Part shown: positions 42,764 to 53,422 of the stretch, piece by piece
How positions within the stretch are numbered: the first letter of the stretch is position 1
Layout of the letters: every line of letters starts with the position of its first letter
NCBI RefSeq assembly: GCF_002563855.1
Contig: NZ_PDJQ01000001.1
Location: 1,550,001 to 1,614,000 of the forward strand
Direction of reading: 5' to 3'
DNA from: Tepidiforma thermophila
GTDB lineage: Bacteria; Chloroflexota; Dehalococcoidia; Tepidiformales; Tepidiformaceae
Length of the DNA stretch: 64,000 bases
Made by a program: the position numbers and the translations under genes
Notes under the pieces: generated by a model
Databases searched by the model: none
Told to the model about the DNA's origin: nothing
The model's input: only the letters and a program-made list of their open reading frames with translations

Positions 42764-44419
42764 GTGCGCGAAATGACCGGCGGCGAAGCCGTTTACGAAG
42801 CCCTGCGCGCCCTTGGCGTCGAGCACGTCTTCGGTATCGTCAGCGTCCACAACATTCCCATCTACGATGCCATCCACCGCCTTGGCGGCATCACCCCGGT
42901 CGCCGTCCGCCACGAACAGGGCGCAGTCCACGCCGCCGATGGCTACGCCCGCGCAACCGGGAAGCTTGGCGTGGCCATCGCCAGCACCGGCCCCGGCACC
43001 ACCAACGCCATGACCGGCCTTTACGAAGCACAGTTCGCTTCGAGCCGTGTGCTCCTGATCACCGGCCAGGTCGAGTCGCTCTACTACGGCAAGGGCAAGG
43101 GGTTCCTCCACGAAGCAGAAGCCCAGCTGCCCATGCTCCGGACCGTCACCCGGCGCGCGGAAAGCGTGCGCCGCACCGAGGAGATCGCTGAGACGATTAT
43201 CGCCGTGGCCCGCGACATCCAAACCGGCCGCCCCGCTCCCGGTGCCGTCGAAATCCCGATCGACCTGCAGTATGGCCGCGCCGAGGTTGATATCCCCCAC
43301 ATCGAGGGCTGGCCGCGGGTCCGCCCCGGCCGCGACGCCCTCGCCCGGGCTGCCGACATCCTCCGCAGCGCCCGGCGGGTCCTCATCTGGGCAGGCGGCG
43401 GCGTTCTCGCGTCCGGGGCAGAAGGCGAACTCCAGACGCTCGCCGAGTCGCTCGGCGCGCCGGTCGTCACTTCCGCGAACGGGCGCGGGGCAATCCCGGA
43501 GGACCACCCCCTCGCGCTCGGCCCGCTCTCAGCCCACCCGGCGCTCCAGGAGCTGTTCGATACGGCCGACGTCATCCTTGCCGTCGGCACCCGCTTCCAG
43601 GCCGGCGCGACGCGCAACTGGTCGCTGCGCTGGCCAGGACGGCTCATCCACATCGACGCCGACCCGGGCGTCATCGGCCGAAACTACACTGCCGACGTCG
43701 CCGTCGTCGGCGATGCGCGCCTCGCGCTGGCCGCACTGGTCCGCGACCTCGCTGGTGTCCGCGTAGAGCCTGCCTTTGCTGCCAGGGCTGCCGAGCTGAA
43801 GGAGGCGGCTCGGGCCCAAATCCGACGCGAAATCGGCCCCGACTACGCAGCCATCATGGACGCCATCCGCGAGGTTACCCCCCGCGACGCCCTCATCGTG
43901 CGCGACGCCACCGTCCCGGCCTACCTCTGGGGCAACCGCCTGCTCCCGATCCTTGCGCCGCGAACGTCCATCTACCCGACGTCTGCCGCTATCGGGCCCG
44001 CCATGCCGCTCGCAATCGGCGCCGCCATCGGAGCCGGCCGGCCCGCAGTCGTTATCCAGGGCGACGGGGGATTCATGCTGAACATCGGCGAGCTCGCGAC
44101 CGCCGCGCAGTACCGCGTGCCCGTCGTAGTGTGCGTCTTCAACGACCACGGCTACGGCGTCCTCCGCACGATCGAGGCCCGCACATTCGAGGGCCGCCAG
44201 TTCGGGGTCGACCTCGCAACGCCGGACTTTGTTCAGGTCGCCCGGGGCATGGGGGTTCCTGCCGAGGCGGTCGATTCGCCAGCCGCCTTCCGCGCCGCTC
44301 TCGAACGCGGGCTTGCCTCCGATGGCCCATACCTGCTCGACATCGATATGTCGAAGCTCACGCCGATGGGCGGTCTCGGGTCGCCCCCGCCAAAGCGGAC
44401 CCCCGATATCGCTGACTGA
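42764..44419 (+). CDS. Thiamine-pyrophosphate-dependent enzyme, acetolactate-synthase-like
   Basis: 551 residues from a GTG after GGAGG. TPP fold in three domains: N-terminal Glu in VRHEQGAVHAADGYAR, central domain (VLIWAGGGVLASGAE), and C-terminal GDGGFMLNIGELATAAQYRV with the Mg/TPP motif GDG...N. The family includes acetolactate synthase large subunits, benzoylformate decarboxylase and related lyases. No small regulatory subunit gene follows, so it is probably not the main IlvB. The substrate is open. Confidence 0.9.
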   Translation: MREMTGGEAVYEALRALGVEHVFGIVSVHNIPIYDAIHRLGGITPVAVRHEQGAVHAADGYARATGKLGVAIASTGPGTTNAMTGLYEAQFASSRVLLITGQVESLYYGKGKGFLHEAEAQLPMLRTVTRRAESVRRTEEIAETIIAVARDIQTGRPAPGAVEIPIDLQYGRAEVDIPHIEGWPRVRPGRDALARAADILRSARRVLIWAGGGVLASGAEGELQTLAESLGAPVVTSANGRGAIPEDHPLALGPLSAHPALQELFDTADVILAVGTRFQAGATRNWSLRWPGRLIHIDADPGVIGRNYTADVAVVGDARLALAALVRDLAGVRVEPAFAARAAELKEAARAQIRREIGPDYAAIMDAIREVTPRDALIVRDATVPAYLWGNRLLPILAPRTSIYPTSAAIGPAMPLAIGAAIGAGRPAVVIQGDGGFMLNIGELATAAQYRVPVVVCVFNDHGYGVLRTIEARTFEGRQFGVDLATPDFVQVARGMGVPAEAVDSPAAFRAALERGLASDGPYLLDIDMSKLTPMGGLGSPPPKRTPDIAD

Positions 44420-44452
44420 GCCGGCCCTCGTTGAGGCAATTCCGGAAAGCGC

Positions 44453-44482
44453 GGTGGCCCTCCCGGGGCGGGAAGGGCCACC
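44453..44482. terminator. Hairpin between convergent TPP-enzyme and LLM genes
   Basis: GGTGGCCCT and AGGGCCACC form a 9-bp stem with a GC-rich 12-base loop that can pair further. It lies between converging genes; a shared terminator is likely, but neither side has a T run. Confidence 0.55.
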
Positions 44483-44506
44483 AGCCTTCCATTCGCGGCG
44501 CTGCCT

Positions 44507-45805
44507 CTAGACCTTCGCGAGCACCTCGCGCATCTTCTTCCAGCGCTCCGCGCGGATCCGCGCCGCGCCTTCGAGGTTCGAGGTATCGACCTCGGCAATC
44601 ATGGCGCCGTACGCCGCGTACGTTGGGATCTCGTCATCGGTCAGCTCGCGCATCCACTGCTTGCGCTGCATCGCCTTCTCGATGTACGGGGCAAGCTCGT
44701 CCATCTTCTGCTTCTGCCGGCGCTCCTCTTCTTCCTTGAACTCCGGCATCACTTCAGCGGCGAACAGTTCGAGGGCCTCGCAGATGTGCTCGTGCCGGTT
44801 CTTCCCGCCCTGCTGGATGAAGACCGTCTGGTCGACCCCCGCATCGGCGAACTTTCGCAGGTGCTGGCGCAGGTCCTCCGGCGTCCCGATGCCGTCCGTG
44901 CCGCCGCCGAGGAAGTCGAGCTGCTCGGCGCCCATCGCAGCCTTCACCTTCTCGTAGTTCGCCCAGATGTTGGTCCGGCCCGGCTTGTGGTGCCCGAAGA
45001 CATAATGATGGCCGAGCCCGAACTGGAAGAACTTGAAGCCGTCGAAGCCGCGGCGGAACGCCTCCTCGCGGTCATGGTGAATCGAAAAGCTTGTCACCAT
45101 GGCGATGTTCGGGTTCACGGTGTGGCCGATCGGCACGCACTCCCGCTTGAACGTCTCGTAGTAGTCGTCCACCCACTTCTTTGCCTCTGCCGCGTCGACA
45201 AAGGCGAACGTCAGCGCACCGATCCCAAGCTGCGCAGCAAGGTGGATGGTGTCCCGGTTCGAGCACGCCACCCAGAGCGGCGGGTGCGGCTTCTGGACCG
45301 GCTTCGGCACCACGTTCCGCACCGGCATCGAGAAGTACTTCCCCTGGTAGCCCGGGTACGGGTCCATCGCCATCATGTTGCAGACCTGTTCGGTCGTCTC
45401 GAGCCACATCGCCCGCCGCTCGGCCGGGTTGATGTTGAACCCCTCCAGCTCCGCCCGCGAGGCCGACTCGCCGGTCCCAAACTCCACCCGACCGTTCGAG
45501 ACGAGGTCGAGCGTCGCAATCTCCTCAGCGATCCTGGCCGGCGGATTGTAGTTCGGCGGCATCAGCTTAATCCCGTGCCCGAGCCGGATATTTTTGGTCC
45601 GCTGGCTGGCCGCCGCCAGGAACACCTCCGGGCAGGACGAGTGCGAGTACTCCTCCAGGAAGTGGTGCTCCACCTCCCAGGCGAAATCAATCCCCAGCCG
45701 GTCCGCCAGCTCCACCTGGTCGAGCGCATCCTGGAACAGCTTCAGTTCCGCGCCGTCGTCCCACGGCCGGGGCAGCTGGTGCTCGTAGAAAATCCCGAAC
45801 TTCAT
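44507..45805 (-). CDS. LLM class flavin-dependent oxidoreductase (luciferase-like)
   Basis: 432 residues from MKFGIFYEHQLPRPWDDG (45805), with GGAGG ahead. The luciferase-like barrel is evident: DFAWEVEHHFLEEYSHSSCP, VFLAAASQRTKNIRLGHGI, and PVQKPHPPLWVACSNRDTI. Such proteins use FMNH2 or F420H2. It extends about 60-80 residues beyond a standard member with a charged helical tail (FKEEEERRQKQKMDELAPY). It is divergent to a MarR regulator, the likely controller. The substrate is unknown. Confidence 0.92.
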   Translation of the reverse strand: MKFGIFYEHQLPRPWDDGAELKLFQDALDQVELADRLGIDFAWEVEHHFLEEYSHSSCPEVFLAAASQRTKNIRLGHGIKLMPPNYNPPARIAEEIATLDLVSNGRVEFGTGESASRAELEGFNINPAERRAMWLETTEQVCNMMAMDPYPGYQGKYFSMPVRNVVPKPVQKPHPPLWVACSNRDTIHLAAQLGIGALTFAFVDAAEAKKWVDDYYETFKRECVPIGHTVNPNIAMVTSFSIHHDREEAFRRGFDGFKFFQFGLGHHYVFGHHKPGRTNIWANYEKVKAAMGAEQLDFLGGGTDGIGTPEDLRQHLRKFADAGVDQTVFIQQGGKNRHEHICEALELFAAEVMPEFKEEEERRQKQKMDELAPYIEKAMQRKQWMRELTDDEIPTYAAYGAMIAEVDTSNLEGAARIRAERWKKMREVLAKV

Positions 45806-45965
45806 TCGAAACCTCCCTGTGTCGCGCGAGTCTAGCAGAATCCTTAGCGCCGTGCGAACTTCCCCGGTACCGCTCCATCGCATCCAGGCATTTGCACGTC
45901 CTCGCGGCTCCCTCCAGAATCCTGCCGGGGACACGGGCGGAATTCGCGAAAACCGGAGGAGCCAC

Positions 45966-46445
45966 GTGAAACGACAGCCCCGCCCCCCGGAACTTGAACG
46001 CGCCATCTCCGCGCTCTTCCGGGCGAGTGCACTGCTCGACCCCATCCGCCTTACCCTCTGGGACCGTGAAAACCTCACGGTGACCCAGCTCCGCCTGCTC
46101 GGTCACCTCTCCGAGCAGGAGGGCCTCAGCAATGCCGAGCTGGCAGAACGGCTCTATGTCACGCGCCCATCGGTGTCCGCGCTGCTCGAACGCCTCGAAC
46201 GCGGCGGGTTCATCCGCCGCGAGGTCGCCCCGAACGACCGCCGCAGCATCTGTATCTGGCTCGAGCCCCGCGGCCGCGCCGTGGTTGAGTCCCTGCGCGA
46301 AGAACTGCGCGAATACGCCGCTGGGCTGATGGAGAGCATGTCCACCTCCGACCTCATTGAATTCGCCCGAGCGGTCGAACGATTTGTCGAATCCGGCAGC
46401 CAGCGCCGCAAGCGCGACCTCCAGCTCGAGGACACCGACAACTGA
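45966..46445 (+). CDS. MarR family transcriptional regulator
   Basis: 159 residues from a GTG after GGAGG (MKRQPRPPELERAISALFRA). The winged helix-turn-helix has LRLLGHLSEQEGLSNAELAE, YVTRPSVSALLERLERGGFI and the wing REVAPNDRRSICI. MarR dimers repress drug and aromatic-compound response genes and release DNA on binding a ligand. It is divergent to the LLM oxidoreductase across 160 bases and is followed six bases later by a small hypothetical gene. Confidence 0.92.
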   Translation: MKRQPRPPELERAISALFRASALLDPIRLTLWDRENLTVTQLRLLGHLSEQEGLSNAELAERLYVTRPSVSALLERLERGGFIRREVAPNDRRSICIWLEPRGRAVVESLREELREYAAGLMESMSTSDLIEFARAVERFVESGSQRRKRDLQLEDTDN

Positions 46446-46451
46446 CCTGCC

Positions 46452-46769
46452 GTGACCCCCGAGCCGCCCTCCATCCGTCTCGCCGACCTCCTCTCTACCG
46501 CGTCGTCCCTTGCCGCTTTTCGGCTGGATGCAGCCATCACCCGGCAGCACCTCCGGGATGCGCTTGCCGTCCTGCTTGAGGAGACCACCTTCGAAGCGCT
46601 CGGCGGCGGCGCCTCTCCGCTCATTCCCCGCCGCACAGTCCCCGCGCCCGATGCCGATGTCCTCGCCTTTGCAGCACGCTGGAACGACCGGCTCGGTGGC
46701 CCCTACGTCGAGGTGTCGCCCGAGCTCCTCGCCGAACTCCGCGCCGACCTCGAGTCGCCCCCGTCCTGA
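46452..46769 (+). CDS. Hypothetical small helical protein
   Basis: 105 residues from a GTG, six bases after the marR stop. The first half (IRLADLLSTASSLAAFRLDA, ITRQHLRDALAVLLEE) loosely resembles one repeat of a Clp N-terminal domain, but this is too weak to name. No membrane segment. Co-transcription with marR is likely from the short gap; the 48 bases after it lead to the prepilin peptidase gene. Confidence 0.6.
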   Translation: MTPEPPSIRLADLLSTASSLAAFRLDAAITRQHLRDALAVLLEETTFEALGGGASPLIPRRTVPAPDADVLAFAARWNDRLGGPYVEVSPELLAELRADLESPPS

Positions 46770-46817
46770 TACCTGCTGGCAATTGCCGCTAGGTGACGGA
46801 GCCCCCATAGTCCGCCC

Positions 46818-47489
46818 GTGGACTGGCTCCCACAGCTCGCTGCAGGGCTCGCCGGTGCGGTCGCCGGCTTCTGGTTTCCGGCCGTCCAGCATCGCTGCTA
46901 CCGCGAGCCCCGGTTCCGCAAGGACCCTGCGGTCGGCGGCCGCCTCCTCGCGCTCCGTGCCTTCACGATTCCGGCCGGGGCTCTCGTCGCGGCCCTCGCG
47001 TTTCGCCCGGGAAGTCCAGGCGGCTTCCAGCAGTTCCTCACCGCCGGTTTTTGCCTGCTCTTGGTCGCCGTCAGCTCCACCGACTTCGACCGGCGCCGCA
47101 TCCCAAACCTCCTGGTCTACCCGGGCATCCTGGCGGCGCTCGCTGCCGCCCCGCTCTGGCAGGACCGCTCGACCTGGGACGTGCTTCTCGGGGGAGCAGC
47201 CGGTCTCGGTGCCGCGGCGCTGCTCCTCCTTCTCGGCGGGCTCGCTGGGGCCGCTGCCCGCTCCCGCGAGACGGCCTTCGGCATCGGCGATGCCAAGCTC
47301 ATCCTCCTCATCGGGCTGCTGACCGCCTGGCCCGCGGTCATGACGGCGCTGCTGATCGGCATCCTCCTCGCCGGCGTCGTCGCAGCGGTGCTCATCCTGC
47401 TCCGGGGCAGGGGCGCAACATACAGCTACGGCCCCTACCTCGCAGCAGGGGCCGTTATTGTCCTGCTCTGGTTCGACCGCTTCGGCTGA
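46818..47489 (+). CDS. Prepilin peptidase (type IV, A24 family), Tad-associated
   Basis: 223 residues from a GTG. Several membrane spans; first Asp in SSTDFDRRRIPN and second Asp in FGIGDAKLILLIGLL (GxGD), the two catalytic aspartates of A24 peptidases. It lacks the long Cys-rich N-terminal domain of PilD-type enzymes, so it fits TadV/CpaA. It should cut and may methylate Flp and TadE/TadG pseudopilins. Its stop abuts the stop of tadC on the other strand, so it converges on the tad operon. Confidence 0.88.
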   Translation: MDWLPQLAAGLAGAVAGFWFPAVQHRCYREPRFRKDPAVGGRLLALRAFTIPAGALVAALAFRPGSPGGFQQFLTAGFCLLLVAVSSTDFDRRRIPNLLVYPGILAALAAAPLWQDRSTWDVLLGGAAGLGAAALLLLLGGLAGAAARSRETAFGIGDAKLILLIGLLTAWPAVMTALLIGILLAGVVAAVLILLRGRGATYSYGPYLAAGAVIVLLWFDRFG

Positions 47490-48392
47490 CTACAGGTTCT
47501 TCAGCTGAATAATGGCTGGCCCGCCGATGACGATCATGATTGCCGGGAAAATGAAGAAGACGAGCGGGAAGACCATCTTGATCGGCGCCTTGAAGGCAGC
47601 CTCCTCAGCTCGCTGCCGCCGCTTCGTGCGGATGACGCCGGTCTGAACCCGGATGACGCTGCCGATGGAGATGCCCATCGCCTCGGCCTGGACGATCGCG
47701 TTGACCAGCTGACGCAGTTCGTCGACGCCGGTGCGGTCGGCCATATCGAGGAAGGCGTCCCGCCGGGCGCGCCCCATCTGCACCTCGCGCATCGTCCTGG
47801 TCAGCTCCTCCGCGAACGGCCCCTTCACCTTCTCGATCACCCTGGTGAACGCCGCGTCGATACCCAGGCCGGCCTCCACCGATGCCGTAATCAGGTCGAA
47901 GGCGTCCGGGAGCGACTTCCAGATCTCCTTTTGGCGGCGCCGAATACGGCCGAGGAGGAAGATCCGCGGCGCGTACAGCCCCAGTCCGCTCAATACGACG
48001 AACACCAGCAGCGTCCGCTGTGCATCGAGCCCGGCGCTCATCGCGTACACCAGCCCGAGCAGCGGCAGCAACCCTGCAAAGATGGCGACCAGCACGATGA
48101 ACTGCCCGGGTTTGATGCGAAGGCCCGCCTGCACGAGCGCCATCTCGACCCGCTCTTCGATGGACGACGGCAGAATCGCGTTGATCTGCCGGTTGACGCT
48201 GGCGACCAGCGGTTTGATGACGCGCTGGGTAAAGGCTGCTTCGGGATCAGGCAGCGCCTCCTTGGCCGGCCGGGTATACCGAAGGCCCCCGAGCCGGACG
48301 TCCATCGCTGAGTTCCCACTCGAGCGATAGAGCAGCCCATACGTCATGAGCGTGATGAACAGAAACGTGCTGAAGGCAATGAGCAGCTCCAT
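47490..48392 (-). CDS. tadC: Tad pilus inner-membrane protein TadC
   Basis: 300 residues; GspF-like (T2SF) domain between flanking spans. Marks: WKSLPDAFDLITASVEAGLG, TRTMREVQMGRARRDAFLDM, VNAIVQAEAMGISIGSVIRV, and a last span near FIFPAIMIVIGGP. TadB and TadC form the platform that couples the TadA ATPase to pilin assembly. It is the last gene of the operon, five bases after tadB. Confidence 0.9.
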   Translation of the reverse strand: MELLIAFSTFLFITLMTYGLLYRSSGNSAMDVRLGGLRYTRPAKEALPDPEAAFTQRVIKPLVASVNRQINAILPSSIEERVEMALVQAGLRIKPGQFIVLVAIFAGLLPLLGLVYAMSAGLDAQRTLLVFVVLSGLGLYAPRIFLLGRIRRRQKEIWKSLPDAFDLITASVEAGLGIDAAFTRVIEKVKGPFAEELTRTMREVQMGRARRDAFLDMADRTGVDELRQLVNAIVQAEAMGISIGSVIRVQTGVIRTKRRQRAEEAAFKAPIKMVFPLVFFIFPAIMIVIGGPAIIQLKNL

Positions 48393-48396
48393 CGCG

Positions 48397-49347
48397 CTAC
48401 ACCTCGATGTTCACAATCTTCTGAATGATGAGGTAGCCGATGACCTCGCTGATAAACGCTCCCATCAGCATCAGCCGTCCAAGCGGGTCAGTGAACAGCA
48501 GCCCCGTGAAATCCGGGCTGATAATGTAAAAGATGACCAGGAGCGCGATCGGAATCCCGCCGATCACGTATCCCGTGAGGCGCTGCTGCGACGTCAGCGT
48601 GCGAATTTCCCCCTTTATCCGCTCCCGCTCACGCATCGTGTGCGCCACGTTGTCGAGAATCTCCGCCAGGTTCCCGCCGACGCTCCGCTGGATCAGGATT
48701 GCCGTAATCACGATGTCGAAGTCAGGACTGCCGATCCGGTCATTCAACGCCTGGAGCGCCTGCTCCACACTGGCGCCCATCGCCGTGTCGCGAAGGGTCC
48801 GCCGGATTTCTACCGACAGTGGCGCCGGGATCTGCTCCGCGGCTGCCTCCATCGCCTGCAGCAGGCCGAACCCTGCCCGCAAGCCGCTCGAGAGCATCTG
48901 GAGGAGCTCCACCAGCTGCCCCTCCATCTTGTGAAGGCGGCTGGAAATCCGGCGCTTCAACCAGAACCCGACGAGGAACCAGCCAATGGGCGCCAGCATC
49001 AGGCCGAGAATCGGCAGCGGAAGGAGCACCACGCCCATGAAGGCGAACAGGACGGACACGACCACCCGGAGGGTGAAGTACTCCTTCGCGTTCAGCGTCA
49101 GCCCCGCCCGCTCCAGGTCGCGCGACCAGTTCGCAGCGATGTTCCCCGAGATGAGGGTAATGCCCGCGAAATTGACCGCAGTCCGACGCCGCAGCCGTGC
49201 CCGGGTCTCCGCCGGGAGCTGGGCTTCGACCTCCCGCAGCTTCTTCAGCCGCGCCGACGCTTCGACGCTCGAGGCGCCGAACCCGAAGAGCCAGAGAACC
49301 AGGAGCGTCGCGAACGCCCCGGTGGAAAGCGCCACGAGAATCAGCAT
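48397..49347 (-). CDS. tadB: Tad pilus inner-membrane protein TadB
   Basis: 316 residues from MLILVALSTGAFATLLVLWL (49347); an ATG four codons earlier (49359) overlaps the tadA stop and is also possible. T2SF domain: LQMLSSGLRAGFGLLQAME, LRDTAMGASVEQALQALNDR, TAILIQRSVGGNLAEILDN. Spans at the start, near residue 95-120, and at the C-terminus. It works with TadC. An open frame continues upstream of the start over tadA but has no homology. Confidence 0.9.
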   Translation of the reverse strand: MLILVALSTGAFATLLVLWLFGFGASSVEASARLKKLREVEAQLPAETRARLRRRTAVNFAGITLISGNIAANWSRDLERAGLTLNAKEYFTLRVVVSVLFAFMGVVLLPLPILGLMLAPIGWFLVGFWLKRRISSRLHKMEGQLVELLQMLSSGLRAGFGLLQAMEAAAEQIPAPLSVEIRRTLRDTAMGASVEQALQALNDRIGSPDFDIVITAILIQRSVGGNLAEILDNVAHTMRERERIKGEIRTLTSQQRLTGYVIGGIPIALLVIFYIISPDFTGLLFTDPLGRLMLMGAFISEVIGYLIIQKIVNIEV

Positions 49348-49352
49348 GCCGC

Positions 49353-51035
<1,683 letters not shown>

Positions 51036-51063
51036 GGCTCATCCTCTCGCTGTGCGTGGTCTC

Positions 51064-52284
51064 CTACGCGCTCTTCTTGAACAGGCCCCCGAACAGGCTC
51101 CCGAGGCCGCCGCTCTTCTTCGCCTTCGAGCGCGCCCGGATCCCTGCGAGCGCCCGTGCAATCTCGCGAATCTCCACAGCAACCCGGCTGTTGGGCCGGC
51201 TCAGCACAATCGGCCGACCGAGCTGCGCCGCCTTCACCACCTCGTTGTCCTGCGGAATCTTCCACCACAGGGCTGTGTCCAGCGTTCGTTCAACATCCTT
51301 CTCCCGGACCCCCGTGTCGACACCGGCCCGGTTCAGCACCACCTTGATCCGCTCATCGTCATTTCCGAATCGCTCGTGCAGCATCTCGAGCGCCAGGACG
51401 GTGTCCTTGATGCTGGCCATGTCGAGTGTCGTGATGAGCAGGATCATCGTCCCCACCTCGATCGCCGCCGCCACAATCTCGTTGAATGTCCCGGGCGTAT
51501 CCAGGATCACGAAGTCGTGCGTTTGCGAAAGAACATCGACGACGTCGCGGATGTGCGCCGACGTCAGGTTCCGCCAGTCCGCCGGCCGGGTCGGCGCCGG
51601 CAGAATCCGGACGCCCGACTCATGCTCGACGAGATATTCCCGCAGCGTGTTCCGGTCGACGTTGTCGAGGTTCCGGGCCAGGTCGGCGATTGACCGCTCA
51701 ACCGGGATATCCATCGTGATGGCGACATCCCCGAACCGGGTGTCCATGTCCACCAGGGCCACCGTCTGGTGCGCCTCCGTTGCCAGCGCTACCGCCAGGT
51801 TCGAGGCAATCGTCGTCTTACCGATGCCGCCCTTGGCCCCGAAGACGGTGATGATAGTTCCCTGCGCGACCGGGTCGGCCAGCTCGCCGCGGCGGCGCAT
51901 CATTTCCCGCTCCTTCTTCTCGAGCACCTTCATGATCGAGCTTTCGAGCTCTTCTGGGTCCAGCGGCTCAACCAGGTAGTCCGAGGCCCCGCCCACCATC
52001 GATTGCCGCATCAGGCGGATGTTCGCTTCGGTGGAGAACACGATGATCGGCAGGTCGGGCAGCCCATCGTTGATTCGCGAAAGCGTTTGTACCGGGCGCA
52101 CCAGCGGCTCCTCGATCCGCATGAGCACCAGGTCGGGCCGCATCTGGAAGCAGAGCGTGAACGCCTCCACACCGTACCCGGCGGTCCCGAGAATCCCGAA
52201 GCCCAGCATCTGCAGCGTTTTCGCCAGCTCTGCCGAGCTCTCCCGGTCGGGGTCAACCACGAGAAGCTGCGGTACTCGTGCCAT
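51064..52284 (-). CDS. CpaE/TadZ-like pilus localisation ATPase
   Basis: 406 residues from MARVPQLLVVDPDRESSAEL (52284). A receiver-like N-terminal domain has lost the phospho-Asp (PDLVLMRIEEP, Arg in its place), as in TadZ proteins. A ParA/MinD-type ATPase domain follows: deviant Walker A GAKGGIGKTTIASNLAVAL, ALVDMDTRFGDVAI, and FVILDTPGTFNEIV. TadZ/CpaE helps place the pilus machine at a cell position. Gene order cpaB-cpaE-tadA is typical. Confidence 0.88.
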   Translation of the reverse strand: MARVPQLLVVDPDRESSAELAKTLQMLGFGILGTAGYGVEAFTLCFQMRPDLVLMRIEEPLVRPVQTLSRINDGLPDLPIIVFSTEANIRLMRQSMVGGASDYLVEPLDPEELESSIMKVLEKKEREMMRRRGELADPVAQGTIITVFGAKGGIGKTTIASNLAVALATEAHQTVALVDMDTRFGDVAITMDIPVERSIADLARNLDNVDRNTLREYLVEHESGVRILPAPTRPADWRNLTSAHIRDVVDVLSQTHDFVILDTPGTFNEIVAAAIEVGTMILLITTLDMASIKDTVLALEMLHERFGNDDERIKVVLNRAGVDTGVREKDVERTLDTALWWKIPQDNEVVKAAQLGRPIVLSRPNSRVAVEIREIARALAGIRARSKAKKSGGLGSLFGGLFKKSA

Positions 52285-52350
52285 CGTCGTCGTTTCCTCC
52301 ACCGTCTGCACCCCGGCGACCACCAGGGGCCTTCGTCATCTGATACTGGC

Positions 52351-52378
52351 GCGGGCGCGGCGGCCAGGCCGCGCCCGC
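52351..52378 (-). terminator. Hairpin between cpaB and cpaE
   Basis: GCGGGCGCGGC and GCCGCGCCCGC make a perfect 11-bp stem with a 6-base loop in the 115-base gap. No T tract follows, so it may be a partial terminator or an mRNA-processing structure that sets the levels of the genes on either side. Confidence 0.5.
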
Positions 52379-52399
52379 AGAGCACTCACCCCAGCCGCG

Positions 52400-53293
52400 T
52401 CACCGCACCGGGAACAGGTCGTCGTACGTCCACACTTGCTTTCCCGTAATTGGGTCCGCATCACCCTTCTGTCGCGGCAGAATCCGGTACTGGCCCACGT
52501 CGTCTCGCATCGCGTCGATAAGCGCCACCTTGGCTGCCAGGTCCGGCGGCAGGGCCAGCGTGATGGAGATCGCCTTCTCGTACGTCGCGTTTTCCTGCTT
52601 CACCGCGCCGGACGTCGTTGCAGACGCCTCTGTGGCTGCCGGGTCGCCCGCGCCGCTTCCTCCGGCATCTACCTTCGGCACGGTCTTGACGACCGCCTGC
52701 GCAATGGCCAGGACTTCGACGTCCTGGGCGATGTACCCCGCGACAACGTTCGGCTTCTCTTCGCCGGTCAGGGGGTCCACTTTGCTCAGCGTAGTGATGC
52801 CGAGGATGTCCACACGGTCGCCCGGCTGCGGCAGTCCGGCTGCAATCCACGCCTCGTGCGGCACCTGGAGCGAAATTGCCCGCATCCCCTGCGGCACCTT
52901 GTACGCCAGCGTGTCCTGCCCGACGTACGTGGTGACCTTCGCGTCGATGACCTGCTCGCCAGCGTACATCGGCGCCGTTGCCACCTTGCCGACCAGCGAT
53001 GACAGCTCGCTGTCCTTCACCCGACCCGGCAGGAGCGCCGCGGCAGGGATGGTGCGCGTGGTCAGCATGTCGGAGGTGATTTTTTCCCCGACGGCGACGT
53101 TCCGGGTAAGGACGACGACGGTTTCAGCCCCCTCGCCTGCGAAAATCCGGCTGTCCAGGTCCTGCCCGTCCCCGCGTCCATTCAGGAAGGCAAAGACGAG
53201 CAGTGCGCTCAGGAGCCCGAAGGCGCAGGCGAGCAAGAGCACGCCGCGATTCCGGCTCGAACTGCTGGTGGCTGCTGCAATCGATCTGTTCAC
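52400..53293 (-). CDS. cpaB: Flp pilus assembly protein CpaB/RcpC
   Basis: 297 residues. One N-terminal anchor (NRGVLLLACAFGLLSALLVF, about 17-36) and then a SAF domain (TRNVAVGEKITSDMLTTRTI) with RcpC-type LQVPHEAWIAAGLPQPGDRV. RcpC/CpaB proteins work with a secretin in diderms; here none is visible. The gene follows a terminator-like hairpin after tadG, so it may have its own promoter in the 130-base gap. The protein is expected outside the membrane. Confidence 0.9.
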   Translation of the reverse strand: MNRSIAAATSSSSRNRGVLLLACAFGLLSALLVFAFLNGRGDGQDLDSRIFAGEGAETVVVLTRNVAVGEKITSDMLTTRTIPAAALLPGRVKDSELSSLVGKVATAPMYAGEQVIDAKVTTYVGQDTLAYKVPQGMRAISLQVPHEAWIAAGLPQPGDRVDILGITTLSKVDPLTGEEKPNVVAGYIAQDVEVLAIAQAVVKTVPKVDAGGSGAGDPAATEASATTSGAVKQENATYEKAISITLALPPDLAAKVALIDAMRDDVGQYRILPRQKGDADPITGKQVWTYDDLFPVR

Positions 53294-53368
53294 GTGAGCA
53301 CTCCTCCCCTTGCTATATCGGCGGCCTTACGGTTCACCTACAGACCGCCGCACGAATCCGCCGGGAAA

Positions 53369-53402
53369 GCGACATCCCCGCCGATGGAGGCGGGGATGTC
53401 GC
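53369..53402 (-). terminator. Strong hairpin after the tadG-like gene
   Basis: GCGACATCCCCGCC and GGCGGGGATGTCGC form a perfect 14-bp stem with a 6-base loop, and the minus strand continues TTTCCC. This is the clearest terminator in the Tad locus. It separates flp-tadE-tadG from cpaB onwards. Confidence 0.7.
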
Positions 53403-53422
53403 TCGAGCATCCGGCGTTGGCT

